Program-made: the position numbers and the translations under genes
The notes under the pieces: model-generated
The model's database searches: none
What the model saw: only the letters and a program-made list of their open reading frames with translations
What the model was told of the DNA's origin: nothing
Assembly: GCA_028278225.1 (NCBI GenBank)
Contig: JANQEU010000104.1
Span: 248,001-312,000 of the forward strand
From: Cyclobacteriaceae bacterium
Lineage (GTDB): Bacteria; Bacteroidota; Bacteroidia; Cytophagales; Cyclobacteriaceae
Length of the DNA: 64,000 nucleotides
Reading direction: 5' to 3'
Shown here: positions 62,574 to 64,000 of the stretch, piece by piece
How positions within the stretch are numbered: the first letter of the stretch is position 1
Layout of the letters: every line of letters starts with the position of its first letter

Positions 62574-64000
62574 TTACTCATCTTTTAAAGTCTCCGCAGG
62601 ATTGATGAACGCCGAAGTTATAGTGCGATGACTGATGGTCAGCATGGCAATAACCAAGGTGACTACAAATGCCAGCGCAAAGAACTCCGCCCCTATTTTG
62701 ATCCTGAATGCATACTCCTGCAACCAGCCCTCCATTAAGAAGAATGATGCCGGTGTGGCAATGACAAAGGCTATTGCCATGAGGATCAATATCTCTTTCG
62801 AAAATATGCCCAGAATGCTGTAGACGGATGCTCCCAGAACTTTTCTCACTCCTATTTCCTTGGTCTTGTTCAGGGCAACGAAGGATATCAGTCCATACAA
62901 TCCAAGACAACCTATCAAAATGGAGATAATGGAAAAAATTCTCATCATGGAAGCAATACTCTTTTCATATTCATATCGCTCGGCAATTTGTTCATCATAA
63001 AAATTGTAGTCCACCACATATTTCGGATACACCGCTTCCCATGTTTGCTTGAAATGCTCAATAGCTGCATCAATTCCTTGTGTAGAAGCCGTCTTGAATG
63101 AGATACTGTAAAATACATCAGGCCTGTTCAATAACAGCACGTACTCAATATCTTCGGAGAGTGAAAAGACATGAAAATCCTCGACCACTCCAACAATATA
63201 TTTATCTCCGCCCCACCCCGTGGAGAGCTTTTCCCCTATCGCCCCGTGATAATCATCCTTAAACCCGATGAGGTCAGCTATTTTACGATTGATCACAACA
63301 TTGTTGCTATCACCCTCTTCAATCGCCCTCCCCGCCAGTAGTTCAATATCAAAAAAATCAATGTACCTGTGGTCAACAGGTTTGAAGTTTCCGTGATAGC
63401 TGGTTTCGCTTTCCAGGGAGTCATAGTTGAACCCTGAACTTGAGTTGCTGCTCCCGGTGGGTTGACTTAAAGAAAATGTGACATCCGAAATTGCGGACGA
63501 TGAGAGCATGAGCTGCCGGAATCTCTCCCGCTTTACATCATCCCGCTCGGGCAGATAAGTAGTAATTATCGCTTCAGTCTCAAATCCCAGGTCTTTGGAG
63601 TTGAAGTATTTCATCTGAGCAGTTACGATCAATGTGCCGATGATCAGAAATTGTGTGATGGCAAATTGCGTTACTACCAACCCCTTTCTTATTGATAATC
63701 CCCCGGAATGATTTTTGGCCGTGATCTTGCTTTTGAGGGCCATGACCGTATTCATCCTGGATAATAACACGGAGGGATAAAACCCGGAGAGAAGGCTCAC
63801 AATCACAAACAGGACCAGCAGAAACAGCACTGTGAAGCTATCATTCAGGAGATCAAGCGTCAGACGATAACCAAGTAGTTCTTCGAGGTTAATGAACATA
63901 AGCTCACTGATTGCCAGGGAAAGAAGAAGGGCAAACAAAGTAATAAGTCCGATTTCAGAAAGAAACTGCACAACGAGCTGACTCGACATACTTCCGATGG
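62574..64000 (-). CDS. FtsX/MacB-type permease, 5' end outside the window
   Basis: The frame is open to the right edge: codons before the internal ATG at 63989 read I-G-S, as in the KVxGS block that precedes this point in complete relatives. About 475 C-terminal residues are visible, some 60% of an ~800-residue protein. Seen: two TM helices plus GFYPSVLLSRMNTVMALKSK, a TM (VVTQFAITQFLIIGTLIV), a periplasmic domain, and a final three-TM FtsX module with NKTKEIGVRKVLGASV. Same architecture as the permease at 8928-11378. The cognate ATPase is not in view. Confidence 0.9.
   Translation of the reverse strand, partial: IGSMSSQLVVQFLSEIGLITLFALLLSLAISELMFINLEELLGYRLTLDLLNDSFTVLFLLVLFVIVSLLSGFYPSVLLSRMNTVMALKSKITAKNHSGGLSIRKGLVVTQFAITQFLIIGTLIVTAQMKYFNSKDLGFETEAIITTYLPERDDVKRERFRQLMLSSSAISDVTFSLSQPTGSSNSSSGFNYDSLESETSYHGNFKPVDHRYIDFFDIELLAGRAIEEGDSNNVVINRKIADLIGFKDDYHGAIGEKLSTGWGGDKYIVGVVEDFHVFSLSEDIEYVLLLNRPDVFYSISFKTASTQGIDAAIEHFKQTWEAVYPKYVVDYNFYDEQIAERYEYEKSIASMMRIFSIISILIGCLGLYGLISFVALNKTKEIGVRKVLGASVYSILGIFSKEILILMAIAFVIATPASFFLMEGWLQEYAFRIKIGAEFFALAFVVTLVIAMLTISHRTITSAFINPAETLKDE

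Overview
The window is chromosomal DNA of a Bacteroidota bacterium, most likely of the order Cytophagales. The evidence is a SusC/SusD pair, proteins with type IX secretion C-terminal domains (one type A, one gliding-motility/CHU_C type B), ~800-residue FtsX/MacB-type permeases with no linked ATPase, a family of PD40 beta-propeller proteins, several TTG/GTG starts, and promoter-like sites of the Bacteroidota TAnnTTTG type. Most of the window is a normal, densely coding chromosome. One visibly A+T-rich accessory stretch lies around a tRNA gene at 24.8-29.8 kb.

Layout. 0-14 kb: secreted and envelope proteins. These are a gluzincin-like peptidase, an M43-type secreted metalloprotease, a papain-like cysteine protease lipoprotein with an unknown secreted partner, a MarR regulator overlapping a cysteine-synthase-like gene, an esterase-fold protein that has lost its nucleophile, an alpha/beta hydrolase, an FtsX permease, and three related PD40 proteins. 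14-24.6 kb: a sugar-acid locus built around a LacI-type regulator. Leftward run lacI-kdgK-(four-helix-bundle gene)-eda-uxaB-uxaA, which turns tagaturonate/altronate into KDG, KDPG and pyruvate. Rightward runs a four-gene set (zinc dehydrogenase, lactonase-like amidohydrolase, SDR, FucP-type symporter) that fits oxidative breakdown of L-fucose or a similar sugar. Two CAAACGTTTG-type operators sit in the divergent gap.

24.8-29.8 kb: accessory region. It holds three A+T-rich genes of poorly known function (a HEPN-like candidate, a membrane-anchored GIY-YIG protein, a two-TM protein), a CAT-anticodon tRNA flanked by two decayed tRNA pieces interrupted by palindromes, an AbiE-type toxin-antitoxin pair, and two very small ORFs. 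30-50 kb: housekeeping genes. These are an aminotransferase/2-hydroxyacid dehydrogenase pair, gltB-gltD, an ABCG-like transporter with a TerB-like N-terminus, a YdcF-like protein, hisS, a CHU_C surface protein, ybaB, a glycosyltransferase and a PspC-like protein. 50-64 kb: an OmpA/TPR lipoprotein, susD-susC, pdhB, ffh, a small acidic secreted protein, a MazG-like hydrolase, an SNF-type Na+ symporter, and a second FtsX permease cut by the window edge.

The least expected structure is a family of 7-bp, CAAC-cored repeats in inverted arrangement. Two copies fill the gaps between convergent genes almost exactly (pdhB/ffh and 60540/60621). An A+T-rich version brackets the four-helix-bundle gene that interrupts the uronate operon. 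Other points worth following are the tRNA remnants with palindromic insertions, the MarR and AbiE operator geometry, and the nucleophile-less esterase.
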